Part shown: positions 48,195 to 59,800 of the stretch, piece by piece
Layout: each line of letters begins with the position of its first letter
How positions within the stretch are numbered: position 1 is the first letter of the stretch
From: Beroe forskalii
Lineage: Eukaryota > Ctenophora > Nuda > Beroida > Beroidae
DNA: 64,000 nucleotides
NCBI GenBank assembly: GCA_011033025.1
Contig: WFMF01000477.1
Span: forward strand, 62,001 to 126,000
Reading direction: 5' to 3'
The notes under the pieces: model-generated
Databases searched by the model: none
The model's input: the letters and a program-made list of their open reading frames with translations, nothing else
Told to the model about the DNA's origin: nothing
Program-made: the position numbers and the translations under genes

Positions 48195-50968
48195 TTAATG
48201 GGACACTATCGAGTTAACAGAGGACCCTATCACTAACAGGGGACACTATCAAGTTAACAGAGGACCCTATCACCAACAGGGGACACTATCAAGTTAACAG
48301 AGGACCCTATCACTAACAGAGGACACTATCAAGTTAACAGAGGACCCTATCACTAACAGGGGACACTATCAAGTTAACAGAGGACCCTATCACTAACAGG
48401 GGACACTATCAAGTTAACAGAGGACCCTATCACTAACAGGGGACACTATCAAGTTAACAGAGGACCCTATCACTAACAGGGGACACTATCAAGTTAACAG
48501 GGGACACTATCAAGTTAACAGAGGACCCTATCACTAACAGGGACACTATCAAGTTAACAGAGGACCCTATCACTAACAGGGGACACTATCAAGTTAACAG
48601 AGGACCCTATCACTAACAGGGGACACTATCAAGTTAACAGAGGACCCTATCACTAACAGGGGACACTATCAAGTTAACAGAGGACCCTATCACTAACAGG
48701 GGACACTATCAAGTTAACAGAGGACCCTATCACTAACAGGGGACACTATCAAGTTAACAGAGGACCCTATCACTAACAGGGGACACTATCAAGTTAACAG
48801 AGGACCCTATCACTAACAGGGGACACTATCAAGTTAACAGAGGACCCTATCACTAACAGGGACACTATCAAGTTAACAGAGGACCCTATCACTAACAGGG
48901 GACACTATCAAGTTAACAGAGGACCCTATCACTAACAGGGGACACTATCAAGTTAACAGAGGACCCTATCACTAACAGGGGACACTATCAAGTTAACAGA
49001 GGACCCTATCACTAACAGGGGACACTAGTTAACAGAGACCCTATCACCAACAGGGGACACTATCAAGTGGACACCATCAAGTTAACAGAGACCCTATCAA
49101 CAGGGACACTATCAAGTTAACAGAGGACCCTATCACTAACAGGGACACTATCAAGTTAACAGAGACCCTATCACTGTAGGGGACACTATCAAGTTAACAG
49201 AGGACCCTATCACTAACAGGGGACACTATCAAGTGAACAGAGGACCCTATCACTAACAGGGGACACTATCAAGTTAACAGATGACCCTATCACTAATAGG
49301 GACATTAATTAACAAGGACCTATCACAACAGGGACACTATCAAGTTAACAGAGACCCCATACTAAAGGGACACTATAAANNNNNNNNNNNNNNNNNNNNN
49401 NNNNNNNNNNNNNNNNNNNNNNNNNNNNNNNNNNNNNNNNNNNNNNNNNNNNNNNNNNNNNNNNNNNNNNNNNNNNNNNTCCCCTGGTAGTGATAGGGTC
49501 CTCTGTTAACTTGATAGTGTCCCCTGTTAGTGATAGGGTCCTCTGTTAACTTGATAGTGTCCCCTGTTAGTGATAGGGTCCTCTGTTAACTTGATAGTGT
49601 CCCCTGTTAGTGATAGGGTCCTCTGTTAACTTGATAGTGTCCCCTGTTAGTGATAGGGTCCTCTGTTAACTTGATAGTGTCCCCTGTTAGTGATAGGGTC
49701 CTCTGTTAACTTTAATAGTGTCCCCTGTTAGTGATAGGGTCCTCTGTTAACTTGATAGTGTCCCCTGTTAGTGATAGGGTCCTCTGTTAACTTGATAGTG
49801 TCCCCTGTTAGTGATAGGGTCCTCCGTTAACTTGATAGTGTCCCCTGTTGATAGTGTCCCCTGTTAGTGATAGGGTCCTCTGTTAACTTGATAGTGTCCC
49901 CTGTTAGTGCTAGGGTCCTCTGTTAACTTGTTAGTGTCCCCTGTTAGTGATTGGGTCCTCTGTTAACTTGATAGTGTCCCCTGTTAGTGATAGCGTCCTC
50001 TGTTAACTTGATAGTGTCCCCTGTTAGTGATAGGGTCCTCTGTTAACTTGGTAGTGTCCCCTGTTAGTGATAGGGTCCTCTGTTATTTTGATAGTGTCCC
50101 CTGTTAGTGATAGGGTCCTCTGTTACTTTGATAGTGTCCTCTGTTAGTGATAGGGTCCTCTGTTAACTTGATAGTGTCCCCTGTTAGTGATAGGGTCCTC
50201 TGTTAACTTGATAGGGTCCCCTGTTAGTGATAGGGTACTCTGTTAACTTGATAGTGTCCCCTGTAAGTGATAGGGTCCTCCGTTAACTTGATAGTGTCCC
50301 CTGTTAGTGATAGGGTCCTCTGTTAACTTGATAGTGTCCCCTGTTAGTGATAGGGTCCTCTGTTAACTTGATAGTGTCCTCTGTTAGTGATAGGGTCCTC
50401 TGTTAACTTGATAGTGTCCCCTGTTAGTGATAGGGTCCTCTGTTAACTTGATAGGGTCCCCTGTAAGTGATAGGGTCCTCCGTTAACTTGATAGTGTCCC
50501 CTGTTAGTGATAGGGTCCTCTGTTAACTTGATAGTGTCCCCTGTTAGTGATAGGGTCCTCTGTTAACTTGATAGTGTCCCCTGTTAGTGATAGGGTCCTC
50601 TGTTAACTTGATAGTGTCCCCTGTTAGTGATAGGGTCCTCTGTTAACTTGATAGTGTCCCCTGTTAGTGATAGGGTCCTCTGTTAACTTGATAGTGTCCC
50701 CTGTTAGTGATAGGGTCCTCTGTTAACTTGATAGTGTCCCCTGTTCGTGATAGGGTCCTCTGTTAATTTGATAGTGTCCCCTGTAAGTGATAGGGTCCTC
50801 TGTTAACTTGATAGTGTCCCCTGTTAGTGATAGGGTCCTCTGTTAACTTGATAGTGTCCCTTGTTAGTGATAGGGTCTTTTGTTAACTTGATAGTGTCCC
50901 CTGTTACTGATAGGGTCCTCTGTTAACTTGATAGTGTCCCCTGTTAGTGATAGGGTCCTCTGTTAATT
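48195..50968. mobile_element. Second 40-bp-satellite palindrome, centre hidden in gap
   Basis: Forward 40-bp units (ACACTATCAAGTTAACAGAG) fill 48195-49379 and reverse-complement units fill 49480-50968, separated by a 100-N gap. The unit is the same as in 23.5-32.9 kb. The inversion exactly at the gap suggests that a second copy of the foldback, or its missing interior, lies there (inference). The palindrome occupies the region between the divergent SLC31 and BLOC1S2 genes. Confidence 0.8.
49380..49479. other. Assembly gap (100 N)
   Basis: Placeholder gap at the symmetry point of the second palindrome. Confidence 0.99.
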
Positions 50969-51044
50969 TAATACCAATTTAAATACACATCTATGCGACC
51001 TTTACATTTGTGTTACAAAAATGTGCATATGTTTACTTTTTCAG

Positions 51045-52186
51045 ATGAAAGTGAAGTTGTAGGCCAAGACAGTCCTGCTAATGATCAACTTGAAAGAGTG
51101 TCAAGAGAAATGTTTCAAAACCTCTCCTGTTACTTGCAGACTGAACTCTCTGGCACCAAGGATACATATGTACTTCTGGAGGTAAGAATAGGCTAGGTTA
51201 CTGAGATTGAAATTTGTTCAATTCTCCTCAAAAATGAAATCAAACCCACACACTTTACATCACCATTGTTCAACTCTAAATAGACACTAATTCAACTCTC
51301 AATAGTAAATCCATAATCATCCGAGAATATAATCCATAATCATCCAAGAATATGAATGGTACCTCATTGTCATGGCTTTGAAGTTAAATTACTGATTCAG
51401 GTTAATAAAAAACTTTTGGTATATTTTATTAAGAGCCTATATGAATATCAAGGTATTTATGCCCAAAAATCCTCTTTTATTTGTTGCTATTTCCCCAGGA
51501 GCTGAACGAGGTGGCTATAGATCAGTATACCTCCCTCTCCCACTCCACCACACAGATAAAGGACAGTTTGCACGACCTGGATGTGAAGTATAAGCTGCTG
51601 CTTCCTTACTTGGAGCAACTCAATCAACTTGGTAGGTTCCTCTGCAATTATAGAGTGGCTTGGTGCTTCACTGGTTATAGAGGTCAAAAGAGAGATGAAT
51701 GTTTATTTTCTGAGTACCACTCACATTACCATCTCACCTTAGAATTTGATATTTTGATAACATAATTTGTGCCTTCATAAAGGATGTTATATCCACAGTC
51801 GTAATATAGGTATTGCACAGGTTTTTGAATACTGGCTGGTTGGTACCCAGTATCATTTTACAATAACATTTTACCACTGACTAGTGTACCACACTGCATT
51901 TAATTGTAGACTTTTACATTTGACACTCCCCCATCATGATAATGGCGGACAGGTTCGTATTGACTTCTGTCCGATTTTTACTTTTTGAAACAGTCAGGAA
52001 CAATTAAAACATGTAAAGAAGAAGATGGATAAAACGAACATTGATCCCCCGTTATGCAGATTAACTCTGTTTAGTAATTATCGCATTTCAGACGTTTCAG
52101 TGGCATCCCTTGAGCAGGCTACCCTTAGACTAGACGCTTACACCAAAGTCCTGGAATCAAAGTTCAAGAAACTGGAGAAAAGATGA
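51045..52186 (+). CDS. BLOC1S2: BLOC-1 subunit 2 (3' exons)
   Basis: Subunit shared by BLOC-1 and BORC, coiled-coil complexes in lysosome-related organelle biogenesis and lysosome positioning (known). Exons: 51045-51181 (acceptor CTTTTTCAG, donor CTGGAG|GTAAGA), 51499-51631 (TTCCCCAG, CTTG|GTAGGT) and 52092-52186 (ATTTCAG, ending TGA). Phases 1-0, 0-1 and 1-stop fit. Visible protein is about 121 residues of a usual ~140. Motifs: SREMFQNLSCYLQTEL, KYKLLLPYLEQLNQL and the hallmark C-terminus LDAYTKVLESKFKKLEKR. The first exon must lie upstream, ending in phase 1, probably beyond the satellite palindrome. Confidence 0.9.
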
Positions 52187-52499
52187 GGAAATCCTTTCTC
52201 AAATTCTCTTGACTCAAACATTATGTCTTTTCGCACAATGGATGCTTGTCTGTTCCTTGTTCCCATAAATGACCATTGATGGGCGGTAAAATTAAATGCC
52301 TTCCCTGTCATTTGAATGTTTTTGAGCATGTGAAGAAGCTGAAATTTGCCATTGAAACATTGAAAATGAAATTGATTGCAAACGCAATCAACTTTTTATT
52401 GCTTGTTGAAAGATTTCTTGGAACTGAAGAAAGACAATTTTTAAGAACATCTAATTTGTGAATCAATTGATCAACACTTTTATGTAGCGACTGGTTCGC

Positions 52500-52745
52500 C
52501 TATATCAGGGGGCTGGCAAGCCCCCCGCGGCGGTTTGCGAGCCCGAGGGCCCGAAGGGCCCGAGGGCGAGCATTGGACGGCGGTCCTAACAGTGCGAGGG
52601 CCGAAGGCCTGAGCTGCGAGCTTCGAGACCCGAAGGGTCCGAGGGCGAGCATTGGACGGCGGACCTAACAGTGCGGGCCGAAGGCCCGAGCAGCTCGAGA
52701 CCCGAAGGGTCCGAGGGCGAGCATTGGACGGCGATTCTAACGAGA
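52500..52745. repeat. GC-rich ~80-bp tandem repeat
   Basis: Three copies of CCCGAAGGGTCCGAGGGCGA followed by GCATTGGACGGCG, with internal GGGCCGAAGGCCC palindromes. Frames on both strands here are repeat artefacts. Confidence 0.8.
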
Positions 52746-53799
52746 GAAACCACATGTATTTCCCCACATTTCACGAAGAAATTTGGGCAGTTTTCCGTTA
52801 TTGGATTTCCACCAAAATCGATACGTCGCATGTTTGAGGGTCAAAGGTGCAACTGTCAAAATTTCAGATCGATTGGATAAAAGATGCCCAAGTTATGAAA
52901 ACTTATTCGCACTGAAATCGTACACGCGATGCGTAAGCATCGCTGCGCTTGCCAGCCCCCATATATATGTTTTTGTGGATTCGCCAAATTTCAAAATTTT
53001 TTACGGAACCTTCCCGACGATCAAATCGATTGAAAATTGAGTTTTCGCGCCTTTGCTGTGCGCGCGCTCGGAGTTCCAAATTTGAGATCAATTCATTAAA
53101 AAATGGCTGAGTTATTAATACTTGAAATCGCCGAAATTGAGGCTGTTCTTGTTAAAAAGGGTTACGACAATAACATACCAATAGAGAACATTTTTAGGCG
53201 AAAAGTGTACCCTCTTTAAAAAGCCATATCTCGAGAACCGTAAAAGATACAAAGCTCATCGACCCAGCGTTGGAAAGTAGAAAGATAGTACTTGCGAAAA
53301 GTGCCCTCGAAAAGCATCTTACGTCATGTTGATGACGTCATTATGACGTCACAAAGTCGTGAATTTCATATTTTAATTTCCCGAAAATCGGCGTTTTTCA
53401 GCGCAATTTTTCGGCATGAAGCTTTTGAGATAGGTGAAAATGCTTACAATAATGCAGAAAGGAAATTTAATGTACTTTCCAAAAATGGGGTCGAAAAGTT
53501 CCGGGCCCTCCGGCATCATTGAGATATTTGCAATTGTTTGAAACACTTTGACACGAAAAAATCGCAAAAAATAGCAAAAACGGTAAGGATGAGTTAGAGA
53601 GAACGGGACCATCCCAGAACTTCATCTTTGGATATGTTGTCGGTCATAGTCCCAACTGTGCTAATGAATGGGTCTCAGATAGTTAATATAATTTTATGAC
53701 GTAATTGTGACGTCATCAGTAATGCTAGGTAACGCAAATTTTGTACGCGCGATTTGACGCCAAATTGCAATATCTGAGCACAGAAAAAGGATGATATTT
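52746..53799. other. Decayed repeat, CRE-rich; no gene
   Basis: AT-rich with GATGACGTCATTATGACGTC (53331) and GACGTAATTGTGACGTCATC (53698). Texture resembles 45.8-46.5 kb. Confidence 0.45.
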
Positions 53800-54078
53800 T
53801 TCCAAAAAACCAAAAGGATTTGGTTGTGGTGGCCCGCGGCGGTTTTAAGGCGTTCTTTACTTTAAAACCCATGATATGGAATAGAACGCGACGTTTAAAA
53901 CTGCCGCAACGGCACTTTTTCGAAGCATAATAGTTTCGTGAAAGCTGTTCATTTTGAAGTGACGTTGCAGCAGTTTTAACCGTCGCGTTCTATTCCATAT
54001 CATGGGTTTTAAAGTAAAGAACGCCTTAAAACCGCCGCGGGCCACCACAACCAAATCCTTTTTGGTTTTTGGAAAAAA
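53800..54078. mobile_element. Long-TIR foldback MITE, ~275 bp
   Basis: Near-perfect arms of about 105 bp: AAAAAACCAAAAGGATTTGG, GGCCCGCGGCGGTTTTAAGG and TATGGAATAGAACGCGACG are mirrored on the right as CGTCGCGTTCTATTCCATA, CCTTAAAACCGCCGCGGGCC and CCAAATCCTTTTTGGTTTTT. Confidence 0.9.
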
Positions 54079-54382
54079 TAAGTATATATGTTAATTTATG
54101 TTGATAACTTGTGATATTGTTCGTTCAATATAATATGATATCTGCTATTTATTTATGTCTCAGGTTCTGAAATCCTTTTTTGGCTGATTTTAAACCCCAC
54201 TCCCTTTGTGATAATGATTAGTTGCGTTTAGTAAGTAAATAGTATGTAGCCTAGCTATAATTTGAAAACCTCTCCCTTCCCTGACTTATCACGAAATTTA
54301 ATTGACTTTTCTTTGACTTCTCAAATAATGAGATAAGTACTGATGAATATAACAAATGTAACAACACCACACCCTGACTAGT

Positions 54383-54919
54383 ATGTGGCAAGACTTCAAC
54401 CTCCTGCTCCAAGCTAAGAGCAAAGACTTTGTTTTAAAAGTATGTCACGAGTCTATGAACGAAACCAAGTCCTCTGAATCTCTAGAAATCATCTCTTCTA
54501 CTCTGGAATGCAGTGACGAACAAACCCGCTCACTGCTCGCTAACCTGGAGAAGTTCATTACCACTGTCATTCAGCGCGAGTTGAGCACAGCGGAGGAGAT
54601 AGCAGCGTTATTTCCTGAGGATTTCCACAAGTCACTCGGCTCCCTCCTCACTAAGATTACAGTGGAAATGCTGCCAACTTGGAGGAAATCTCTGAAGGAG
54701 TCCCAGGTTTCTTTACCTAAGTTATCTTCGTTTTCCTGGTCAGTTAGTACCCAACAACAGGACACTAGTAATACTCCACTGTGTTTCCTTAACCTCAACA
54801 TAAAGCATAAGTCAGGAATGCAGTCAGTCAATGCGCACCTTACTAAGGAATCGTTGGGGTCACTGGTCGCAGGACTCAAGCAGATAAAGGGACAGATTAA
54901 CCAACTGACTTCATCATAA
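54383..54919 (+). CDS. COMMD9: COMM domain-containing protein 9
   Basis: Commander (CCC) complex subunit that helps recycle endosomal cargo; COMMD proteins are linked to copper homeostasis (known). One frame of 178 residues against about 198 in vertebrates. N-terminal helical part: FNLLLQAKSKDFVLKVCHES. Central family signature: AEEIAALFPEDFHKSLGSLL then TKITVEMLPTWRKSL. The COMM domain begins at VSLPKLSSFSWSV (about residue 110) and runs to the end (TKESLGSLVAGLKQIKGQIN). The start ATG at 54383 follows CTGACTAG, so a tiny upstream exon is not excluded. An AATAAA lies near 55080. The gene lacks the introns that cut its neighbours. Confidence 0.9.
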   Translation: MWQDFNLLLQAKSKDFVLKVCHESMNETKSSESLEIISSTLECSDEQTRSLLANLEKFITTVIQRELSTAEEIAALFPEDFHKSLGSLLTKITVEMLPTWRKSLKESQVSLPKLSSFSWSVSTQQQDTSNTPLCFLNLNIKHKSGMQSVNAHLTKESLGSLVAGLKQIKGQINQLTSS

Positions 54920-55079
54920 CAATCAGTGATCTATTAATTAAATTAACAACTGACTTTTTCCTATGAACGAAGAAATCAGAGCGCAGTGTAATTCATGATT
55001 ATATTTGCTAGTGGCTTGTTTTGTCCTCAAGTCACTATAATGTTATGTGATAGGTGTTGACTGTTGTGTATAATTTGGT

Positions 55080-55085
55080 AATAAA
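55080..55085 (+). promoter_or_regulatory. Probable COMMD9 polyadenylation signal
   Basis: AATAAA about 160 bp after the stop codon. Confidence 0.5.
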
Positions 55086-55459
55086 TCTAGCAGAAGTTCA
55101 AATTTTGTAAATGTTTGTTGAGAGGAGAATGTACCCAAAGAGGTCTCAGGTCATTGCTGCAGTTTTATTCGCAGATTTACTTGGTAGAGTGTTTTTAAGT
55201 CTGCTATCCGTTTTGAAATGTTGGCAAGAGTGCATTTTCATCAGATGGATGTTTCATAAAATACAAATTTTCATTGACTTAGCCATTAATTGATAATTCA
55301 CAATTATTACTTGATATTGATTATTGATTTCCATTTTTACCACGACTTTTTCGTAATGTGATTGCTTAATATTCCCACTTCCGTCTTCCTAGTTAACCCT
55401 TAAACTATTAGAATCTTCTAGATTTTCAACGGATCATTGTAAAAATCCGTTTCCAGTCT

Positions 55460-56830
55460 CATCATCATCAAAAGAGAGGCCGGACCCGAGGGTCCGCAAG
55501 AGGATAGTCCCGGAGTGGGACTGTGCCTGCCTCTAGTCGCCGAGGCGACGGGGGTGAAAGGTGATGGTGGTGGTGAGGGGTAAAATGAGGTGTGGCTAGC
55601 GAGGAGAATACCTTTACCAATACAATACCAGATACTTCCAGAGCTATCGGAGAGATGAGTAGATGCTATGTCACCCCTGTATTGTCCGCCTCCTCCTCTG
55701 TTCGTTGTAGTCTTTTGGTTTGGGTGTGTAACTGATCAGTGCGTCCATACTGTTGTTGTCCATGATGTCGTTAATGGAGTCATAGTATGTCCCTAGTGTG
55801 TTGCCTCTGATTCTCATAAATGCAGGGCATTGTCCAATGAAGTGTGCAACTGTCTCCTCTGTGTCAGTGCAGTAAGGGCAGTTTGGTGTGTCAGCGCGTG
55901 TTATTCTGTGCAAGTGTTTGTTCAGTCCTATGTGTCCTGTAATAATGGAGATAGCAGTTTGGTACCGGATACGGTTGCCAGTGTTGTTGTTAAGTGTGTG
56001 AAAAACCTTCTTCTGATGGTTACCTATGATCATGTCAGTGTGAGCATGTTTGTTGGTGATCCACCTGTCGTGGCTGAGGTTGGTTACCTTGGTATTGATT
56101 AAGTGTTTGATGAATGAAATGGGGACAAGGCTGGTGACGGGGTTACCATCTTTGGTGCCAGCCTTGGCAAGCTGGTCTGCTTTCTCGTTTCCCCAGTGTC
56201 CGATGTGGGCTTTTTATCCATCTGACTTGGACTGTGTTGTCATGAGCTAGGGAGGTGAGTGACTTGTGACAGTCTGCAACTGATTTGTTCCTGTGGATTC
56301 TGTTGGAAAGAGCTTGGAGTGCCGATAGGCTGTCGCTCCAGAAGGTGATAAGCTTGTTGTTGTAGTGTTTAAGTCTGTCAGCAGCATGCATAAGTGCTGC
56401 TATTTCGGCCTGAAAAACCGTGCAGTGATCTTTCATCTTGAAGTGGTACTCGGTTGTGTTCTCGTTGTGGGGTCCTTGATGACGTAGCCGCCGCCCACCC
56501 CGTGTGGTCTGTTTTAGAGCCATCTGTGTAGCAGCAAATGTTGTTGACGCTGATAAGCTTGATGTCTTTGTCCAGGTTGTTGGTGTAGTTGTCAGAGTGA
56601 GCGTCTTGAGGGTATGTGATGTTATAGTTGCGGTCAAGAGTAAGATGGGGTTTAATAGTGTCCCATTGGTTTGTGCCCTGGGACTTTGAGCTCAGAAATT
56701 AGGTTGTTTGATATGGTGCTATGAGCTTTGATGATTCCTTTGCCGGTGGGGGCTGTTTCTAGGGTCCAATCTCCGTACCCCATGAGCCGTTTCCAGTCTG
56801 TTCTAGATTGAAATACCTATGAAAGGCTAA
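55460..56830 (-). mobile_element. 3' fragment of a non-LTR retrotransposon
   Basis: The minus strand carries an RNase H domain, a C-terminal zinc-knuckle-like region, a GC-rich 3'UTR (CCGAGGGTCCGCAAGAGGAT on the plus strand) and a terminal GATGATGATGA microsatellite-type tail. 5' truncation is usual for LINEs (known). It sits between COMMD9 and AMT, opposite to both. Confidence 0.75.
55671..56665 (-). pseudogene. RNase H and C-terminal Cys/His region of LINE ORF2, frameshifted
   Basis: Catalytic blocks are in different frames: CCYTDGSKT (first Asp), FQAEIAALMHAADRL (Glu) and ITFWSDSLSALQAL (Asp). Then HIGHWGNEKADQLAKAG is reached after a frameshift in a five-A run near 56213. Further on come NCPYCTDTEETVAHFIGQCP (C-x2-C-x8-H-x4-C) and a stop at 55671. 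At least two frameshifts make it non-functional unless they are assembly errors. Jockey/I/R1-type elements have this layout (known). Confidence 0.75.
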
Positions 56831-56879
56831 AAGGTACTCCATATCCGATGAAATCCTCACCTATTCTTCTAGAGTAGCG

Positions 56880-59800
56880 ATGTTAAGTGCAGCTAACAGA
56901 CTGCTGCTACGTTCACATACTCAGATACTGTCAAAGAGTCTCGCATCAGCAAGCGAGGTAAGATTTGGTTGAACTTAGTTGATAAAGACTAAATCATGCA
57001 ATGCATGATTCCTGGTACATTCTATTAAGCCCATCCGGTCTGTTTTTAAAATAAAGTTTGTAATTTAAGTTCAATGATAATTTCAAGTGAGACTTGTCTC
57101 ATGTTATTATGGGACTACTAAAGGGAGACGGATCTGCAAGAGATCCAGACAGACATCCCTGGCGCAGGATCTCCTGGCCTAAGAGGTCCCATAGTCGCCA
57201 GGGCCAGGGTGACTGTGGATGGGAACGAGTCCCGTATCTCCCCGGATACCCATCAATTACTGCTAAAGCCTTAACTACGGGTGTGAATTAATTGGACAAA
57301 CTCACAAATAACGCTGCACGCGCGAAATCGCGTTTCTTTTCGATCAACTGCAGTACCTTGGGAGATGTATCATGTATTTATGTGGAGTAAAATTTTGGTG
57401 TTTACAAATTTGGTAGGTTGTAATTTGGGGATCTTTCTCAAGTCATTACTCTAGTTAACATATGATAATGACGTCATTTTGAACTGTCATGGTGGGTAAA
57501 AATATGGGGATTTTTCCGAAAAATCCCCAAATCACAACCTTTTTAAAGACACCTCCTAAGGTATTTCGATATTGTAGCTTGTACGGTGCACCAGTGTCAG
57601 CTATGTAGCTTCAATCTTAATTGATACAATAACGTGCACAATGCTGTTTGATGAAAGAACTCTGCACTGTGTTTATTTTTTACATGAAAAGTAAACACGA
57701 ATTGTCCATCGCCTCATTCAGTCATTCGTTCACAACTTTGCTGATTTGCTAGTAGTTTTTGCGCGCTATTGCTAGTTTTTCCAGCTTTTCTCCAGGGTAG
57801 CACACTATTTTTCGCGCGGACGCGCGCAATAATGAAATCTTACAAGTGTAAGAAAAGGCCGTACGTGCTGTCATAAACCATGTGTTGGCTATTATAGGAA
57901 CAAGATATTTGATTGGCGCCCAAAGTTACTACTTGCACTTCAGCTTAAATAACATTTTAATCTACAAATCACAGTACAAAGTAGCAGCTGATTCCGTCAA
58001 CTCAAGTCTCTGTATTTTTGAGTTAAATATTTAAAATAAAATATGTCCATTAGTTCATCTACTCCTTATCATCAGTTGAAGAAGACGCCTCTGTACGATT
58101 ACCATGTTGAGAAGGGCGGTAAAATGGTGGGTTTTGCAGGGTGGTCGCTACCCGTCAGCTACCCTGATCTAACCCACGTGCAGTCGCACCTGCACACTAG
58201 AAAGGTAGGGAGTGTGAGAGCTTACGCCTTATATTAGGGTAGATACGTAGTATACGCACTGCATGTTGCCTTGGATAAGGTGTTTGTCTGACCTTGAGGT
58301 TTGATGACTTGACATTTACACTTTTATTGGGGATAGCAGATAGACACTTTGAATTAGACCCTATTTAAGTTGCTCAACTCATTCCATTACAGGGTGTCAG
58401 TATATTCGACGTTAGCCACATGCTGCAGTTACACATTCACGGTAAAGACAGGGTCAAGTTCATGGAGTCCGTTATAGGTTAGTGTAGGGCTCTGGTTCAT
58501 TGGTCCTACTGTGTACATGTTCTATTTCAACCCCCCCCCCCCTCACCGGCCCCCTCCATATATGGCTAATGTGAATTTCGTTGATCCCATTGAACCTTGT
58601 AAACTGGATTTCTAGGCAATTATTTAGGGATCATGTAGTATTTTTCAATCCTATTCATTACCCCCCTTCTGCTATGATTTCGTTATCTCTCAATATCTCT
58701 CTTCTGCAGTTGCTGACGTAGAGTCCCTAGCTCCTGACACTGGCACCCTATCTCTCATTACCAACGACACGGGAGGTATCATAGACGACTGTATAGTCCA
58801 CAAGTCAAGTGCAGGGTTTCTTAACCTAGTGTGTAATGCGGGGTGTGCAGATAAGGACCTGGCACATTTAATGGTGCGTATGTTGTCATGGTAACAGAGT
58901 GTATGTTGTCATGGTGACAGGGATGTATAGGCCCTTTGTATTGGTTGTTCTCATGGTAACAGAAATCTATCTGTTTTCAATGTGGTGTCCTATTTGAATC
59001 ATATGGGTTGTTTGCTCCTACACAAATTTCTTTGACTGTTCGTCACAACTTTCAACCCTTTCAGGAGAGGTGCAGTGAAGCCCAGGGGTCAGGGATGGAC
59101 GTTGCGATAGAAGTGAAACCAAACCACAGTCTAATCGCAGTTCAAGGTTTAGCGTGATGTAGCTACTCAATAGTAACGTGGGGTTTAGAATTGCTAATGA
59201 TCCCCTTTTCGTACATTAACCAGTATTGCTGTGTTATCAAGACAGCTATAAGACTGCATTGTGATAAGAACTAACTCTGTTCCCAATATCTGCTATCATA
59301 GCAACAGCACTAACCCTGTTTCCATGGTTATGTGTCCCCATAGCAACCCCCTAACCCTCTCTTCTCCCCAGGTCCGCTGACACAGGCCGTGCTACAACAA
59401 GGCGTCTCCTCAGACCTCTCTCTCCTCTACTTTAACCACACTGCTTTGGTGGATGTTTGGGGCATTCCCTGCAGAGTCACGCGGTGTGGTTACACCGGGG
59501 AGGACGGAGTCGAGGTGAGTGCAAAACCAGAATCCTATGATAGGGTGCGCTTGTGCGTTCAAAATGCCAAAATATTATTTTGTTCTAATAACAATAACAT
59601 GAAGTAAATTTTGACTGAAAGTCTATGATTTCAGATTACCTCCAGAGGAGCAGACTCCCTCAAATTGTAACTGAACTCAATCTCCGCAGATCTCAGTTCC
59701 TGATGACAGGGTTGTGGAGTTGGTGGAGAAGTTGACAAGTGTCAGTGACGAGGTTAAACTGGCCGGATTAGGTGAGACAATCTGAGTAGGGTTTTCTCTT

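Noticed and set aside
52480..52880. Several overlapping frames on both strands
   Set aside because: They are translations of a GC-rich ~80-bp repeat and flanks; composition is repeat-driven.
55671..56033. Stand-alone 120-aa zinc-finger gene
   Set aside because: It is the C-terminal part of a frameshifted LINE ORF2 continuous with the upstream RNase H domain.
58043..58075. ATG at 58043 as AMT start
   Set aside because: The upstream presequence exon (56880-56957) joins in phase to an acceptor at 58075 and gives the family-like N-terminus.
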